Part shown: positions 26,341 to 35,556 of the stretch, piece after piece | Position numbering within the stretch: the first letter of the stretch is position 1 | Layout: every line of letters begins with the position of its first letter | NCBI RefSeq assembly: GCF_029760955.1 | Contig: NZ_CP121682.1 | Location: forward strand, 4,898,001-4,962,000 | Length of the DNA stretch: 64,000 nt | Direction of reading: 5' to 3' | DNA from: Streptomyces cathayae | GTDB lineage: Bacteria; Actinomycetota; Actinomycetes; Streptomycetales; Streptomycetaceae | Translations under genes and position numbers: made by a program | The notes under the pieces: generated by a model | What the model saw: the letters and a program-made list of their open reading frames with translations, nothing else | Database searches by the model: none | What the model was told of the DNA's origin: nothing

Positions 26341-27009
26341 ATGCGACTCCTGCTCATACGCCATGGTCAGACCCCCTCCAACCTCAAGCACCTGCTGGAC
26401 ACGGCAGAGCCCGGCCCCGGGCTGACCCCGCTGGGCCAGGAGCAGGCGGCCGCCCTCCCGGGCGCGCTGGCGAAGGAGAGGATCGACGTCCTCTACGCCT
26501 CCACCCTGCTGCGCACCCAGCTCACCGCGGCACCGCTGGCCACCCGGACGGGACTGGAGGTCGTGGTGCGCGATGGTATCCGGGAGCTGTCCGCCGGCGA
26601 CCTGGAGATGCGAGGGGACGCCGAGGCCGCCGAGACCTACCTGACCACGGCCTTCGCCTGGTCGGCGGGGAACACCGGGCTCCGGATGCCGGGCGGTGAG
26701 AACGGGGTGGAGGCCCTGGGGCGGTACGACGCCGTCGTGGCGGAGGCCGCGGCCACCGGGGCCGAGACCGTGGCCATGATCAGCCACGGCGCCGCGATCC
26801 GCATGTGGGTGGCGGCCCGGGCGGAGAACGTCGACGTCGACTTCGCCGCCGCCCACGCGCTGCGGAACACCGGCGCCGTCATCCTCTCCGGCACCCCCGG
26901 CGGGGGCTGGCGGGCGCACCGCTGGGAGGACCACTCCCTCGGCCCCGAGGACAGTGGACCGGGCGAGAGCGGCCCCGCGGGGGAAGCCGTCGAAGGCGCC
27001 CACGGCTAG
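26341..27009 (+). CDS. Histidine phosphatase superfamily protein
   Basis: The 222-residue protein starts MRLLLIRHGQTPSN with the phospho-accepting His in RHG, has the second-site region YASTLLRTQLTAAPLA, a Glu-containing RELSAGDLEMRG and the second catalytic His in VAMISHGAAIRMWV. This is the phosphoglycerate-mutase-like branch. Substrate is not identifiable. ATG 26341 is preceded by GGAGACA. Confidence 0.9.
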   Translation: MRLLLIRHGQTPSNLKHLLDTAEPGPGLTPLGQEQAAALPGALAKERIDVLYASTLLRTQLTAAPLATRTGLEVVVRDGIRELSAGDLEMRGDAEAAETYLTTAFAWSAGNTGLRMPGGENGVEALGRYDAVVAEAAATGAETVAMISHGAAIRMWVAARAENVDVDFAAAHALRNTGAVILSGTPGGGWRAHRWEDHSLGPEDSGPGESGPAGEAVEGAHG

Positions 27010-27060
27010 CCGGCAGGAGCCTGTGAACCTGTACGAGAAACTCGGGCACACCGTTCGAGA

Positions 27061-27090
27061 AGCCGTCTGAGTACGAACACTCATACGGCT
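27061..27090 (+). terminator. Hairpin at the end of the phosphatase gene
   Basis: AGCCGTCTGAGT and ACTCATACGGCT form a 12-bp stem with one mismatch and a 6-base loop, 52 bases past the phosphatase stop. It marks the boundary to the type VII-like cassette. Confidence 0.6.
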
Positions 27091-27284
27091 GATCACGCTT
27101 TGGTGTTGGATGGACTCATGCTCGAAGAGCCGCCAGGCCCCGGCGACGGGCCGAGCGATCCCTGCGCAGCCCGACCCCGGTAGCTCTCCGCGACGAGACG
27201 GCTGTGGATTGTCACTGCCGGTGGTTAGAGTTCCTGGTGCGGCTGTGGGATGTCCGGTTGTTCAAGAGGTACGGGGAGGGCACT

Positions 27285-27809
27285 GTGTTGCCGAGCGAGG
27301 ACGGTTCGGGTCCGGGTCTGTCGTCATGGGCGTCGGCCCCGTTCGGTCCGGCGGCGGGGGCGCTTTCCGCACAGGCCGACATGGCCGCCGAGCTGTCGTC
27401 GTTCACGGCGTTCCGCAAGCGCGTCGACGACCTCATCCGCGACTTGAAGGGCTCGGCGGCAGGCCCGGGCGAGGTGGGCCAGGAGCAGCTCGCACGCCAC
27501 CAGTTCGGCGGCGGAGACGGGGCGTGGGCGGAGGCGGCCGGGCTGTTCACCGCGTACGAGACGGTGATCGGCGAACTGGAGACGCTCTCGAAGCTGCTGT
27601 CGGACTCCATGGAGGGCATGAACATCGCCGTGCTGGCCTCGCACAAGGGCTACCAGAACATCGACCTGGACGTCCGTGACCGCATGGCGGCGATCAGCGC
27701 GGAGACCACGAAGCACTACGGCGGCAGTTACGATCCCGGCCTCCCCCAGCAGGACCCGAGCGGCGGCGGCCGGACACCGGTGGGCGACGACGCTGGAGGG
27801 TCGATCTGA
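27285..27809 (+). CDS. Helical protein of a type VII secretion-like cassette
   Basis: The 174-residue protein is mainly helical after an N-terminal Gly/Ser stretch: ADMAAELSSFTAFRKRVDDLIRDLKGSAAGP and LFTAYETVIGELETLSKLLSDSMEGMNIAVLASHKGYQNIDLDVRDRM. There is no signal peptide. This two-helix layout with no WXG is like ESX-associated proteins in Streptomyces. GTG 27285 follows GGGGAGGG. The stop overlaps the next start by one base (TGATG), so the two are co-translated and their products may pair. Confidence 0.7.
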   Translation: MLPSEDGSGPGLSSWASAPFGPAAGALSAQADMAAELSSFTAFRKRVDDLIRDLKGSAAGPGEVGQEQLARHQFGGGDGAWAEAAGLFTAYETVIGELETLSKLLSDSMEGMNIAVLASHKGYQNIDLDVRDRMAAISAETTKHYGGSYDPGLPQQDPSGGGRTPVGDDAGGSI

Positions 27810-29395
27810 TGGCAGGCAGGAAACCCGGAGGCGGAACGGCCTTCGAGGACATGAGCCATGAGCAGATGCTGGCATGGCTGGATCAGGCGAACGCGGGGAC
27901 GGTGCAGGCCGCCGCCGACCGGCTGGTGGCAGCGGCGGAGGAGATCCGCAAGATCGCCGAGGAGCTGAAGGTCCGCCCGCAGTGGGTGGAATGGAAGGGC
28001 AAGGGCGCGGACGCCTTCCGCACCTGGAGCGGCGATCTGGCCAACTCCACCCTGCGGCTGGGCGACTTCAGCGAGGACGCGGCGAAGTGGCTGGCGGAGA
28101 CGTCCGGAGCGATCGCCCAGGCGCAGGTGGCCATCCCCCGTGACGCCGAAAGCGCGCAGGCGAACCTGGACGCGGCGCGGGCGGCACGCAACGACCCGGA
28201 TGCCGCGGCGGTGGGCGCCAAGTCCACCAGCGAACTCGAGGCGCTGGCGGCGAACAAGGAGAAGGTGCGTCAGCAGGCAGCGGCACAGATGCGAAAGCTG
28301 GGACAGACGTATACGTGGTCGGCCACACAGCTGAACGCGCTGGAGCGCCCGAAGTTCCCGCCACCGCCCAAGGCGTTCGTGCCGACGGACAGCCGCTCGA
28401 TCGGCTACGACCCCACGGAGAATCGCCCCGGCAGTTCAGTGACGGGGACCACCATCTCCGGCACCGTCTCCTCTGCTTACCTGGCGCAGGGCCGGGAGGG
28501 TTCCGCCGGCGCTCCGGACCTGAGACAGTCTCAGTCTCCGGGAGCGGCATCATCCGCGCACCACACGCCGGTGGACGTGAAACAACCCACACAGATGGCC
28601 GTCGACTCCGTGGCCACGTTGCCTCAGAGTTCGCCGTCTCCGACAGCTGCGGCAGGCAGCCAGCCCGGCCCGGAATCAGTGAAGGGCGGAGTGGCTCCGC
28701 AGAGCGGCATCACTCCTCCGGTGTTCGGCAGCAGAGCCGGTGCTCCAGTCAACAGCCCGGCGGGGCACGGGCGGGCTCCTGGCATGGGCCGGATGCCTTT
28801 CCAGCCTGGCCAAGGCCCGACGTTGAATCCCGTACGCATGCCGAGTGGTGCCGGCGCTGCCGGTAGCAGTAATGGCATCGTCGGCGGCCGTTCTGTCATG
28901 CCGCCCGAGGGCAGGCCGACCGGGGCGATCCCGCGCGGAACAGTTGTAGGTGGGGATCGCGCGGTCACGCACGGCCCGGTGGGGCCGACCGCTGGTACGG
29001 CGAGTCCGGCGGGACGTGTGGTGGGCCAGCAGAGTCAGGTCCCCGCTCGTCGCTCCCAGTTCTCGAACGGTGGGGTCGTCGGCGGTCGTCCGCTGCCGAA
29101 CGCCGGTGGGGGTAGCGGACGTCCACAACAGCCGGGGCGTACGGGAGCGGTGGTGTCCGGACCTGGTAGCCCAGGTACGGCGGGTAGCTCCGGCTCGGCC
29201 GACCACGGCATCGTGGGCGGCGTGTCCAGTGCGGCGCGCTCGGGGCAGAGTCACGGTGCCGGTGGAGCTCGTGCACCCCAGCCGGCCTCCCCTACGAGCC
29301 CTGGTGGCAGGAACGGGCGGCCGCGCCGTGCGGCCGAGGACGAGGAGACTCGGCGGCAGGATGACCGCCGCACCGTACCGCCGGTCATCAACTGA
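27809..29395 (+). CDS. WXG/PPE-like helical protein with Pro/Gly-rich tail
   Basis: The 528-residue protein has a helical N-terminal domain with a WXG turn (W62-K-G64 in VEWKGKGADAFRTW), as in WXG100 and PPE-type substrates of type VII secretion, to about residue 190. The rest is low complexity, rich in Gly, Pro, Ser and Arg, with a recurring element of the type GxVVGGRxxPP (NGIVGGRSVMPP, GVVGGRPLP, HGIVGGV). It lies between a helical partner and a mycosin. Export or a wall-spanning role is inferred. Confidence 0.72.
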   Translation: MAGRKPGGGTAFEDMSHEQMLAWLDQANAGTVQAAADRLVAAAEEIRKIAEELKVRPQWVEWKGKGADAFRTWSGDLANSTLRLGDFSEDAAKWLAETSGAIAQAQVAIPRDAESAQANLDAARAARNDPDAAAVGAKSTSELEALAANKEKVRQQAAAQMRKLGQTYTWSATQLNALERPKFPPPPKAFVPTDSRSIGYDPTENRPGSSVTGTTISGTVSSAYLAQGREGSAGAPDLRQSQSPGAASSAHHTPVDVKQPTQMAVDSVATLPQSSPSPTAAAGSQPGPESVKGGVAPQSGITPPVFGSRAGAPVNSPAGHGRAPGMGRMPFQPGQGPTLNPVRMPSGAGAAGSSNGIVGGRSVMPPEGRPTGAIPRGTVVGGDRAVTHGPVGPTAGTASPAGRVVGQQSQVPARRSQFSNGGVVGGRPLPNAGGGSGRPQQPGRTGAVVSGPGSPGTAGSSGSADHGIVGGVSSAARSGQSHGAGGARAPQPASPTSPGGRNGRPRRAAEDEETRRQDDRRTVPPVIN

Positions 29396-29425
29396 CTTAC
29401 CCAGGAATGGAAGAGAGCGACATTC

Positions 29426-30796
29426 ATGCGCACCAGCAGCACCAGACACAGGGGCCGCCGTGCGGCGGCATCGGCGGCCCTCGGCCTGCTGCTGGTCACC
29501 GCCGCGGGCACGACGGCCCACGCGGAGTCGACGCGTGAGAAGCAGTGGTTCCTGGACGTGATGAAGGCCGAGCAGATGTGGCAGTCCAGCACCGGCGAGG
29601 GTGTCACGGTCGCCGTCATCGACAGCGGCGTCGACCCGAACAATCCAGACTTGAAGGGACGCATCCTGCCCGGCAAGGACCTCGCGCCGGACCAGCCGGG
29701 CGACGAGCACACCGACTACGAGGGCCATGGCACGGGCATGGCCGGCCTGATCGCGGGGACCGGCGCGTACGGCGGCGGCAACGGTGCCTTCGGGCTCGCC
29801 CCCGGCGCGAAGATTCTCCCGATCCGACTGCCCAATACAGACACGGCAGCCAACCTGGCTGAGGCCGAGCAACATTTCAACAAGGCAGTCGCACCGGCGA
29901 TCCGCTATGCCGCCGACAAGGGCGCGAAGGTCATCAACATTTCCCAGGCAGCTACGGAGGGTTCGCCGCAGCTGACCGCAGCGGTCAAGTATGCACTCGA
30001 CAAAGGATCGTTGATCTTTGCCGGCGTTGGAAACGACGGTGACAAGGCCAACGAGGTGATGTACCCCGCTGCCACTCCGGGAGTAGTCGGTGTGGCGGCG
30101 GTGGGCAAGGACCTGCGCAGGACCGCCGAGTCGGAGTACGGGCCGCAGGTGGACATGGCCGCCCCGGGCGAGGACATGGTGCACGCCTGCGGGAGCGAGA
30201 CCGGGCTGTGCCGGGGCCACGGCACCAGCGACGCCACCGCCCTCGCCTCGGCCAGCGCCGCTTTGATCTGGTCGGTGCATCCGGACTGGACCAACAACCA
30301 GGTCCTGCGCGTCATGCTCAACACCATCGGCGGCCCCACGGACGGCGCCAAGCGCAACGACTCCATCGGCTACGGCATCGTCCGCCCCCGCATCGCCCTG
30401 CAGAACCCCGGCGACCCGGGCCCCGCCGATGTCTACCCGCTCCCCGATCTCGCGGCCGCCGAGCCGAAGTCACCCTCCCCTCAAGCCTCTGGAACCTCCG
30501 ACGAGGGCGCTCCGGCCAAGGAAGACGACACCGCCGCAGAGGCCTCCGCGGCGTCCACGAACGACGGCGCCCTCTGGACAACGCTGGGCATCGGTGCGGC
30601 CGCACTCCTCGCAGCGGCCATCGCGGTCACCACCGTCCTCCGCAGGCGCCGGACACCGGCAGCCCCACTCCCGGCACCCGCCCCCGTCCCAGGCCAGTTC
30701 CCCCACCCGACAGCGGGGTTCACGGTGCCTCCGCCCACTCCTCCGGAGGCTCCGGGCAGCGCCATCCGGCCCGGTCAAGGGCCTGGTCCCAACTGA
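29426..30796 (+). CDS. Mycosin-like S8 serine protease, membrane anchored
   Basis: The 456-residue protein has a signal peptide (cleavage near AHA-ES, residue 33), a subtilase domain with Asp66 (VAVIDSGVD), His101 (EGHGTGMAG) and Ser268 (GHGTSDATALASA), a Pro/Asp linker, a membrane helix at about 384-405 and a Pro-rich cytoplasmic tail. That is the architecture of MycP proteases of ESX systems, which act on secreted substrates outside the membrane. Its neighbours are helical secretion-type proteins, but no EccB/C/D/E gene is in the window. Confidence 0.9.
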   Translation: MRTSSTRHRGRRAAASAALGLLLVTAAGTTAHAESTREKQWFLDVMKAEQMWQSSTGEGVTVAVIDSGVDPNNPDLKGRILPGKDLAPDQPGDEHTDYEGHGTGMAGLIAGTGAYGGGNGAFGLAPGAKILPIRLPNTDTAANLAEAEQHFNKAVAPAIRYAADKGAKVINISQAATEGSPQLTAAVKYALDKGSLIFAGVGNDGDKANEVMYPAATPGVVGVAAVGKDLRRTAESEYGPQVDMAAPGEDMVHACGSETGLCRGHGTSDATALASASAALIWSVHPDWTNNQVLRVMLNTIGGPTDGAKRNDSIGYGIVRPRIALQNPGDPGPADVYPLPDLAAAEPKSPSPQASGTSDEGAPAKEDDTAAEASAASTNDGALWTTLGIGAAALLAAAIAVTTVLRRRRTPAAPLPAPAPVPGQFPHPTAGFTVPPPTPPEAPGSAIRPGQGPGPN

Positions 30797-30943
30797 GTAC
30801 AGCTACTCAGACACAGTGGTGCCCGATGCGGATGAGGCGCATGATGACGGGCCGTTACCGTTCTCCCGACCACAACCACTGCGTTGCGGACGCACATCCA
30901 CATCCGCTCGGCAGCGAGTGACGGGAAACGGGAGGAACCACGC

Positions 30944-31387
30944 ATGGCGTGGGACGAATGGGAGCAGCTCAAGACCGCAGCGGCCGAGCGGCAGTCCGTG
31001 CAGATACAGCTCGACCAGTCACCGGCCGACCCCGGTGGAAGGGCGGGCACTCTCATCTCGAGCAAGTCGGCCTGGACAAAGGCTGGTACGGACATCGGCT
31101 CGCTGCGTGAGGACATCGGCAAGGCGACGGCGAAGCTGAAGGACGGCCAGTCGGGACTCGGCAGCGACGCCGGCTGCCTGGCCGCCGCCGCCCAGAAGGA
31201 TGTCCACGCCTCCTGGGAGATCTACGTCAAGAACGTCAGCGGGCGCTGCGGAAAACTCTCGAGCCTGCTGGTGAAGGCGGGCAACGACCAGCGCCAGACG
31301 GACGAGTCGGTCGAGGCGGAGATCGCCAGGCTTGAGGTGGCGTACGCGGACACGCCTGCTGTCGGCGGCCAGGACAAGGGGCGGTAA
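30944..31387 (+). CDS. Helical WXG-like partner protein
   Basis: The 147-residue protein is helical and lacks a signal peptide: MAWDEWEQLKTAAAERQSVQ, then SAWTKAGTDIGSLREDIGKATAKLKDGQSGL and a C-terminal LSSLLVKAGNDQRQTDESVEAEIARLEVAYADT. It resembles small T7SS partner proteins encoded just before LXG-type effectors. ATG 30944 has GGGAGGAA upstream. The DUF1023 hydrolase gene starts nine bases after its stop, so it may act as chaperone or co-secreted partner; this is inference. Confidence 0.72.
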   Translation: MAWDEWEQLKTAAAERQSVQIQLDQSPADPGGRAGTLISSKSAWTKAGTDIGSLREDIGKATAKLKDGQSGLGSDAGCLAAAAQKDVHASWEIYVKNVSGRCGKLSSLLVKAGNDQRQTDESVEAEIARLEVAYADTPAVGGQDKGR

Positions 31388-31396
31388 CCGGACGTC

Positions 31397-33193
31397 ATGG
31401 ACCTCGCCACACTCAAGGCCCTCAAGCCGGCCGAGTACTCCGAAGCGGCCGACGGCTATCGCAGCACCTCCGACATGGCGAGCACGGCCAAGGACCGCAT
31501 CGACAACCAGATCGCCGTGGCCATGCGGAACCATCTGAAGGGCGAGGCCGCCACCGCGGCGGTCAAGCAGCTGGGGAAGCTGAGCCAGAACTTCCACTAC
31601 ATCCAAGCGCAGTGCGGACTCATCGGTACTGCTCTCGAAGCCTTCTCGTACGAGATGGAAGCGGCCAGGAGGAAGCTCGACGCGGCCCTGGAGAGCGCCC
31701 GGGCGGCGAACCTCACCGTGAACAGCAACGGATCGGTCACCTACCCGCCCGGCGGCGAAAAGGGCGAGGACGGCAAGATCCCTGGCGGTGGCACGGTGAG
31801 CGGCCTGACGGACGGCACGGCCTCCGCCGTCGGCCGCCAGGCAGCCAACTTCGACCCCAACCCCCACCACCGCCTCGCCCAGGACTGCGCCGACCTGATC
31901 GCCACCGCCCTCAAGGAAGCGACGGAAGCCGACAAGAAGTGGGCACCGAAGCTGCGGGCCTTGAGGGCGGACGACGACCTCACCGTCTCCGATGCGGACT
32001 GGGCCGACACGTCCTCGGACACCAAGGGCGTGACCGAGGCCGGCAAGCAGTACCTCGACTCACTGCCACAGCCACCCAAGGACGGCAGTCCGAAGGAGAA
32101 CGCGGAGTGGTGGAAGGCGCTCAGTGCAGAGGAGCAGGCCGCGTGGGTCTCCGCGCGACCCGGCACCGTAGGCGGGCTCGATGGGCTGCCCTCCATGGTC
32201 CGGGACGAGGCCAACCGCATCGTGTTCGACACGACGCGGGGCAGAATGCAGATGGAGCTGAACTCGATTCCGGCGCCACCCGCCAACGAATGGACCTGGG
32301 TCACGGTCGGGGGCTACCCGTCCAAGGTGCGTACCGATGAGTGGATGCAGTGGAACAACAAGTACGGCGACCGGTACGACCAGCTCGACAGATCCCTCAA
32401 AGGCATGCAGGCCATCCAGAACCGCTTCGACGCGACCGGTAGGAGAGGGCTGCCGGAGGCGTACCTGTTGGGATTCAACGCGGAAAAAGACGGCCGCGCG
32501 ATCATCGCCAACGGAAACCCTGACACCGCAGATCACACGGCTGTCTATGTGCCGGGCACGGAGTCGGACTTGGGGGGAATCGAGGGAAACATTAGCCGGA
32601 TGGTGAACGTCTGGCACGCAGCCAATAACGAAGCCGACGGAAAATCTGCTTCTACAATCACCTGGCTCGGTTATGACGCGCCTGACGACGTCTTTAAAGA
32701 CGCGCCCTTCGAACACTATGCATACGACGGCGCCCCAGCGTTCCGCAGTTTCATGGATGGACTTGACGCATCGCGTTCCGGTGATTCGCCGGGTCACACC
32801 ACCGTGATCGCCCACTCGTACGGCACGACTCTCGTCGGCGCGGCAGCCCAGACGGGGCACCTCAACACCGATGAAGTGATCTTTGCGGGAAGTCCAGGCG
32901 TCAAAGTGTCCAGTGCAGAGGAGATGGACGTCCCCAAGGGAAACGTATGGAACCAGGAGGCCGACGGAGACGTGGTTCCGGACGTTGGCCGCTGGGGTCA
33001 CGGTGGGGACGGTTTCATCATCCCCAGCGACCCCGAGTTCGGCGCCAATCAGGTGGCCACGGACACCGAAGGCCACAGTGATTACTGGAAGCCGGACACC
33101 GAGAGCCTGTTGAATCAAGCCCTGATCGTTGTCGGGAAGGGCGACGAAGTGGCGCTGAAGCCGCCGCCCGACCCATGGGCGCATTCCAGGTAG
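31397..33193 (+). CDS. DUF1023 alpha/beta-hydrolase with N-terminal helical (WXG/LXG-like) domain
   Basis: The 598-residue protein has an N-terminal helical domain (residues 1-105), a long helical linker and a C-terminal DUF1023 hydrolase domain starting near ANGNPDTADHTAVYVPGTESDL (372). The nucleophile is Ser474 in IAHSYGTTLV, with Asp (EADGDVVPD, about 524-529) and His560 (TEGHSDYW) as likely partners. The helical N-terminus and upstream partner gene are typical of type VII effectors; the lipoprotein gene nine bases downstream may be a protective factor. Whether it is a lipase-type toxin or a housekeeping esterase is not known. Confidence 0.82.
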   Translation: MDLATLKALKPAEYSEAADGYRSTSDMASTAKDRIDNQIAVAMRNHLKGEAATAAVKQLGKLSQNFHYIQAQCGLIGTALEAFSYEMEAARRKLDAALESARAANLTVNSNGSVTYPPGGEKGEDGKIPGGGTVSGLTDGTASAVGRQAANFDPNPHHRLAQDCADLIATALKEATEADKKWAPKLRALRADDDLTVSDADWADTSSDTKGVTEAGKQYLDSLPQPPKDGSPKENAEWWKALSAEEQAAWVSARPGTVGGLDGLPSMVRDEANRIVFDTTRGRMQMELNSIPAPPANEWTWVTVGGYPSKVRTDEWMQWNNKYGDRYDQLDRSLKGMQAIQNRFDATGRRGLPEAYLLGFNAEKDGRAIIANGNPDTADHTAVYVPGTESDLGGIEGNISRMVNVWHAANNEADGKSASTITWLGYDAPDDVFKDAPFEHYAYDGAPAFRSFMDGLDASRSGDSPGHTTVIAHSYGTTLVGAAAQTGHLNTDEVIFAGSPGVKVSSAEEMDVPKGNVWNQEADGDVVPDVGRWGHGGDGFIIPSDPEFGANQVATDTEGHSDYWKPDTESLLNQALIVVGKGDEVALKPPPDPWAHSR

Positions 33194-33202
33194 GAGCCGA
33201 TA

Positions 33203-33733
33203 ATGAATATTCGACCGAGCGCCCTCGCGCTTGCCGCTGCCGTTCTCCTCGTCACTCTTACTGGATGCAGCATGACTGAAGGCAACTCCGACAGCGTTCC
33301 GTTTTCCGGCACAAGTACATCATCCGATGCCGCCGATGCGACCGAAAGGGTGTCCAGTGGTATCTACGATTTGATCGGAGTCAAGGGAAGGGCGTCCGAA
33401 AGCTATTCGACGGTCATGGGGTGCTCAGGGAAGGACACAGGAAAATACTTCCAGATCCTCCATCCCTGGAGCTTCTATCCAGCCTCGGCGAGCGACCTTG
33501 ACGTAGCCATGGAGCGCCTCAAGGAAGAGTTGCCGAAACGCGGATGGAAAATCGTCGACTATGGGCCAGACACCAGTAAGAACAAGAACATCAGAATGAC
33601 CGCAGACAATGACGAGAAAAAGGTCAGTACGAGAATCATCAAAATGTCGAAGAACGATCCACCGAAGTTGAGCCTGGATGTCGTATCCGGCTGCTACAAG
33701 ATCCCGGACGGCCAAGAGATCGAACGCTTCTGA
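33203..33733 (+). CDS. Lipoprotein directly downstream of the DUF1023 hydrolase
   Basis: The 176-residue product has a signal peptide ending in lipobox LTGC (Cys22). The mature part has two cysteines (VMGCSG and VSGCYK) that could form a disulfide and a region HPWSFYPASASDLDVAMERLKEELPKRGWKIVDYG resembling small envelope domains. AT-richer codons than the neighbours (AAG/AAA, ATC and GAT use) suggest transfer. Its place after a possible effector suggests an immunity role, by inference only. Confidence 0.72.
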   Translation: MNIRPSALALAAAVLLVTLTGCSMTEGNSDSVPFSGTSTSSDAADATERVSSGIYDLIGVKGRASESYSTVMGCSGKDTGKYFQILHPWSFYPASASDLDVAMERLKEELPKRGWKIVDYGPDTSKNKNIRMTADNDEKKVSTRIIKMSKNDPPKLSLDVVSGCYKIPDGQEIERF

Positions 33734-33771
33734 TGTACAAACAAGGCGCAGGGCGACACTCATTTCGGTGA

Positions 33772-33975
33772 CTCCCTGACCCACATGGCGAGGATCGTGA
33801 CTGGAAGAACTCCGTGAGGCAGTCCCAGGTGAAGTTTGATGACCGCGCTCACCGGATTCGTCGACCGGGAAAGGGCGAAGGGGTGGCGTCCATCAGTGTG
33901 ACCTCGCCATGCTTCGCCGATGACGTCGGATCTTCACGGGGATCGCAGGTGGAGAATTTGCCGGCTTCGTCCTAG
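33772..33975 (+). pseudogene. Remnant of a third lipoprotein copy
   Basis: In one frame, translation gives DRDWKNSVRQSQVKFDDRAHRI and then GEGVASISVTSPCFADD before a stop. The latter part matches the C-terminal section of the two lipoproteins that follow (HIGVTTPCVEKSE and VAFEVDSPCVKPSE). No signal peptide, start or lipobox precedes it; a TGA lies immediately upstream. It appears to be the tail of a decayed paralog. The rest of 33976-34269 is AT-rich (AAAAATATTGCTTTGATAATTT) without a gene. Confidence 0.4.
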
Positions 33976-34269
33976 GCGGCGGAATGGGGAGGGGCCTGCG
34001 GGAGCTTTTGTGGGTAGGGGGCGCCGGGCGCGAGGCACAGAATACTCATGCTGGCCCAAATGAGATCTGACTCGGAACCGACCTGGCGGGCAAAGAGTTC
34101 GATGCTCGTCGCTTCCGGGTGGATGGCTGACCGAGGCCCTTCATCGACGGGCAAGGGCCGACACCTGCTCACTCAAATTACTTCAACCCGAAGAAGGGTG
34201 AGGGGTCATCAAAAATATTGCTTTGATAATTTCGGGAAATTCTAGTGGTATCCAGTTGGAGCGACCTCG

Positions 34270-34875
34270 ATGAAGAAGTCGCGGAGAGCGCCTCTGATCG
34301 TTGCATCAGGTGTCATCACGCTGGTCGGCTGCGACGTAGCCTCTAACGCTGCAAAACAAGCTCCAGAAGAAAGTCATAGGGCGGTTATGGATATCACCAT
34401 GCAGCAGGCTGGTGAGCGTGCAGATTCGATGCTTGATGCGACTTTGAGCGCAATCAAGCCTGAAGTTATATGGACTCATAGCGGGACTTCTGAAGGTAGT
34501 TGCGATGTTTCTCGCTCGCGTATGGTGATGACCATCATCTCCAAGGAGCGTCGAGGGGACTTTCTTGGAGTCGTGCAGCGTTTCTGGGAGAAGAGCGGGT
34601 ACATGATCAAGTCTGTAAACAAGAGTGGGGAATTCCCGGCTATTTTCGCTCAATCGTCTGACGGGTTCGGCATCTCCCTTGCAGTCGGTGGCGCAGGGCA
34701 GGTCGCCTTCGAGGTTGATTCCCCATGTGTTAAGCCGTCCGAGGTTGACGATCCCGCAACTCCAGCCAACGGTCCCGACTACGATCACCCCATTCCTCGT
34801 CCCAACGTCCACTCTGACTTCTGGTCGTCAACCACGTCAATCTCTGCAGCATCACCAACAGTGCCTGCGGGCTGA
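34270..34875 (+). CDS. Lipoprotein of the tandem paralog pair, first copy
   Basis: The 201-residue product has a lipobox LVGC (Cys21). The mature domain shares with the next gene the blocks MQQAGERADSMLDATLSAIKP, VMTIISKERRGDFLGVVQRFWEKSGY, the paired cysteines (GSCDVS and DSPCVK) and a Pro-rich C-terminal RPNVHSDFWSST. Third codon positions are clearly less GC-rich than in the core genes, again suggesting acquisition. Function is unknown; a protective or immunity role next to an effector is possible. Confidence 0.75.
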   Translation: MKKSRRAPLIVASGVITLVGCDVASNAAKQAPEESHRAVMDITMQQAGERADSMLDATLSAIKPEVIWTHSGTSEGSCDVSRSRMVMTIISKERRGDFLGVVQRFWEKSGYMIKSVNKSGEFPAIFAQSSDGFGISLAVGGAGQVAFEVDSPCVKPSEVDDPATPANGPDYDHPIPRPNVHSDFWSSTTSISAASPTVPAG

Positions 34876-34953
34876 TGATGACTCAGGAAATCCGTCTCCA
34901 TCCCCCTGCGCTGGCATGTGCAGGGGAATACCGTCAACCCCGCTCCAAGCGTG

Positions 34954-35556
34954 ATGCGTGCTAACGCCGCGAGGCAGAGTTCCCGTTGGGCAGCCGCGGC
35001 GCTGGTTCTGATGCTTGCCGGATGTGGGTCGGCCGGTTCTGGATCCTCTGCCAAGAAGCGGGAGACGCGGATGAACATGCAGGAGGCCGCTGACAGAGCG
35101 GACAGCATTCTGGATGAGACGTTGGCGGCCATAAATCCCCCCGTTCAGTGGACGCACGCTTACTCCATGCCGGGTGATTGCTATGTGGATCGCGAGCGTT
35201 CCGTCATGACGATGATTTCGGAAGAGCGACGCGGCAGCTTTCTAGGTGTTTTGGAAGGCCACTGGAAGGACAGTGGTTACAGTTTCGTTGCGGCAAGTGA
35301 GAACGGATTTGCTGTCAACTTCAAAACGCAGGACGGCTTCCAACTGCAAGCCCTGGTCGGGTCCAACGGTCAGGCCCATATCGGCGTTACTACCCCTTGC
35401 GTGGAGAAGTCCGAGATTGCTTCGCCGGCCAGTAGTCCGAACGGCCCGGACTACTCGAAGCGGGAGCTTCCGGCTCCAAACGTCCGATCTGACTTCTGGT
35501 CGGCAACCAGCCCGATTTCCTCCGCTTCGCCAACGACACCGGCGAGTGAAGGGTGA
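34954..35556 (+). CDS. Lipoprotein of the tandem paralog pair, second copy
   Basis: The 200-residue product has a lipobox LAGC and repeats the organisation of the previous gene: MQEAADRADSILDETLAAINP, MTMISEERRGSFLGVLEGHWKDSGY, paired cysteines (GDCYVD and TTPCVEK) and PNVRSDFWSATSPISSASP. ATG 34954 is the best start because the signal sequence begins RANAARQSSRWAAAALVLMLAGC; an in-frame start 12 codons upstream is possible. It overlaps the phosphotransferase start by 4 bp (GTGA). Confidence 0.78.
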   Translation: MRANAARQSSRWAAAALVLMLAGCGSAGSGSSAKKRETRMNMQEAADRADSILDETLAAINPPVQWTHAYSMPGDCYVDRERSVMTMISEERRGSFLGVLEGHWKDSGYSFVAASENGFAVNFKTQDGFQLQALVGSNGQAHIGVTTPCVEKSEIASPASSPNGPDYSKRELPAPNVRSDFWSATSPISSASPTTPASEG

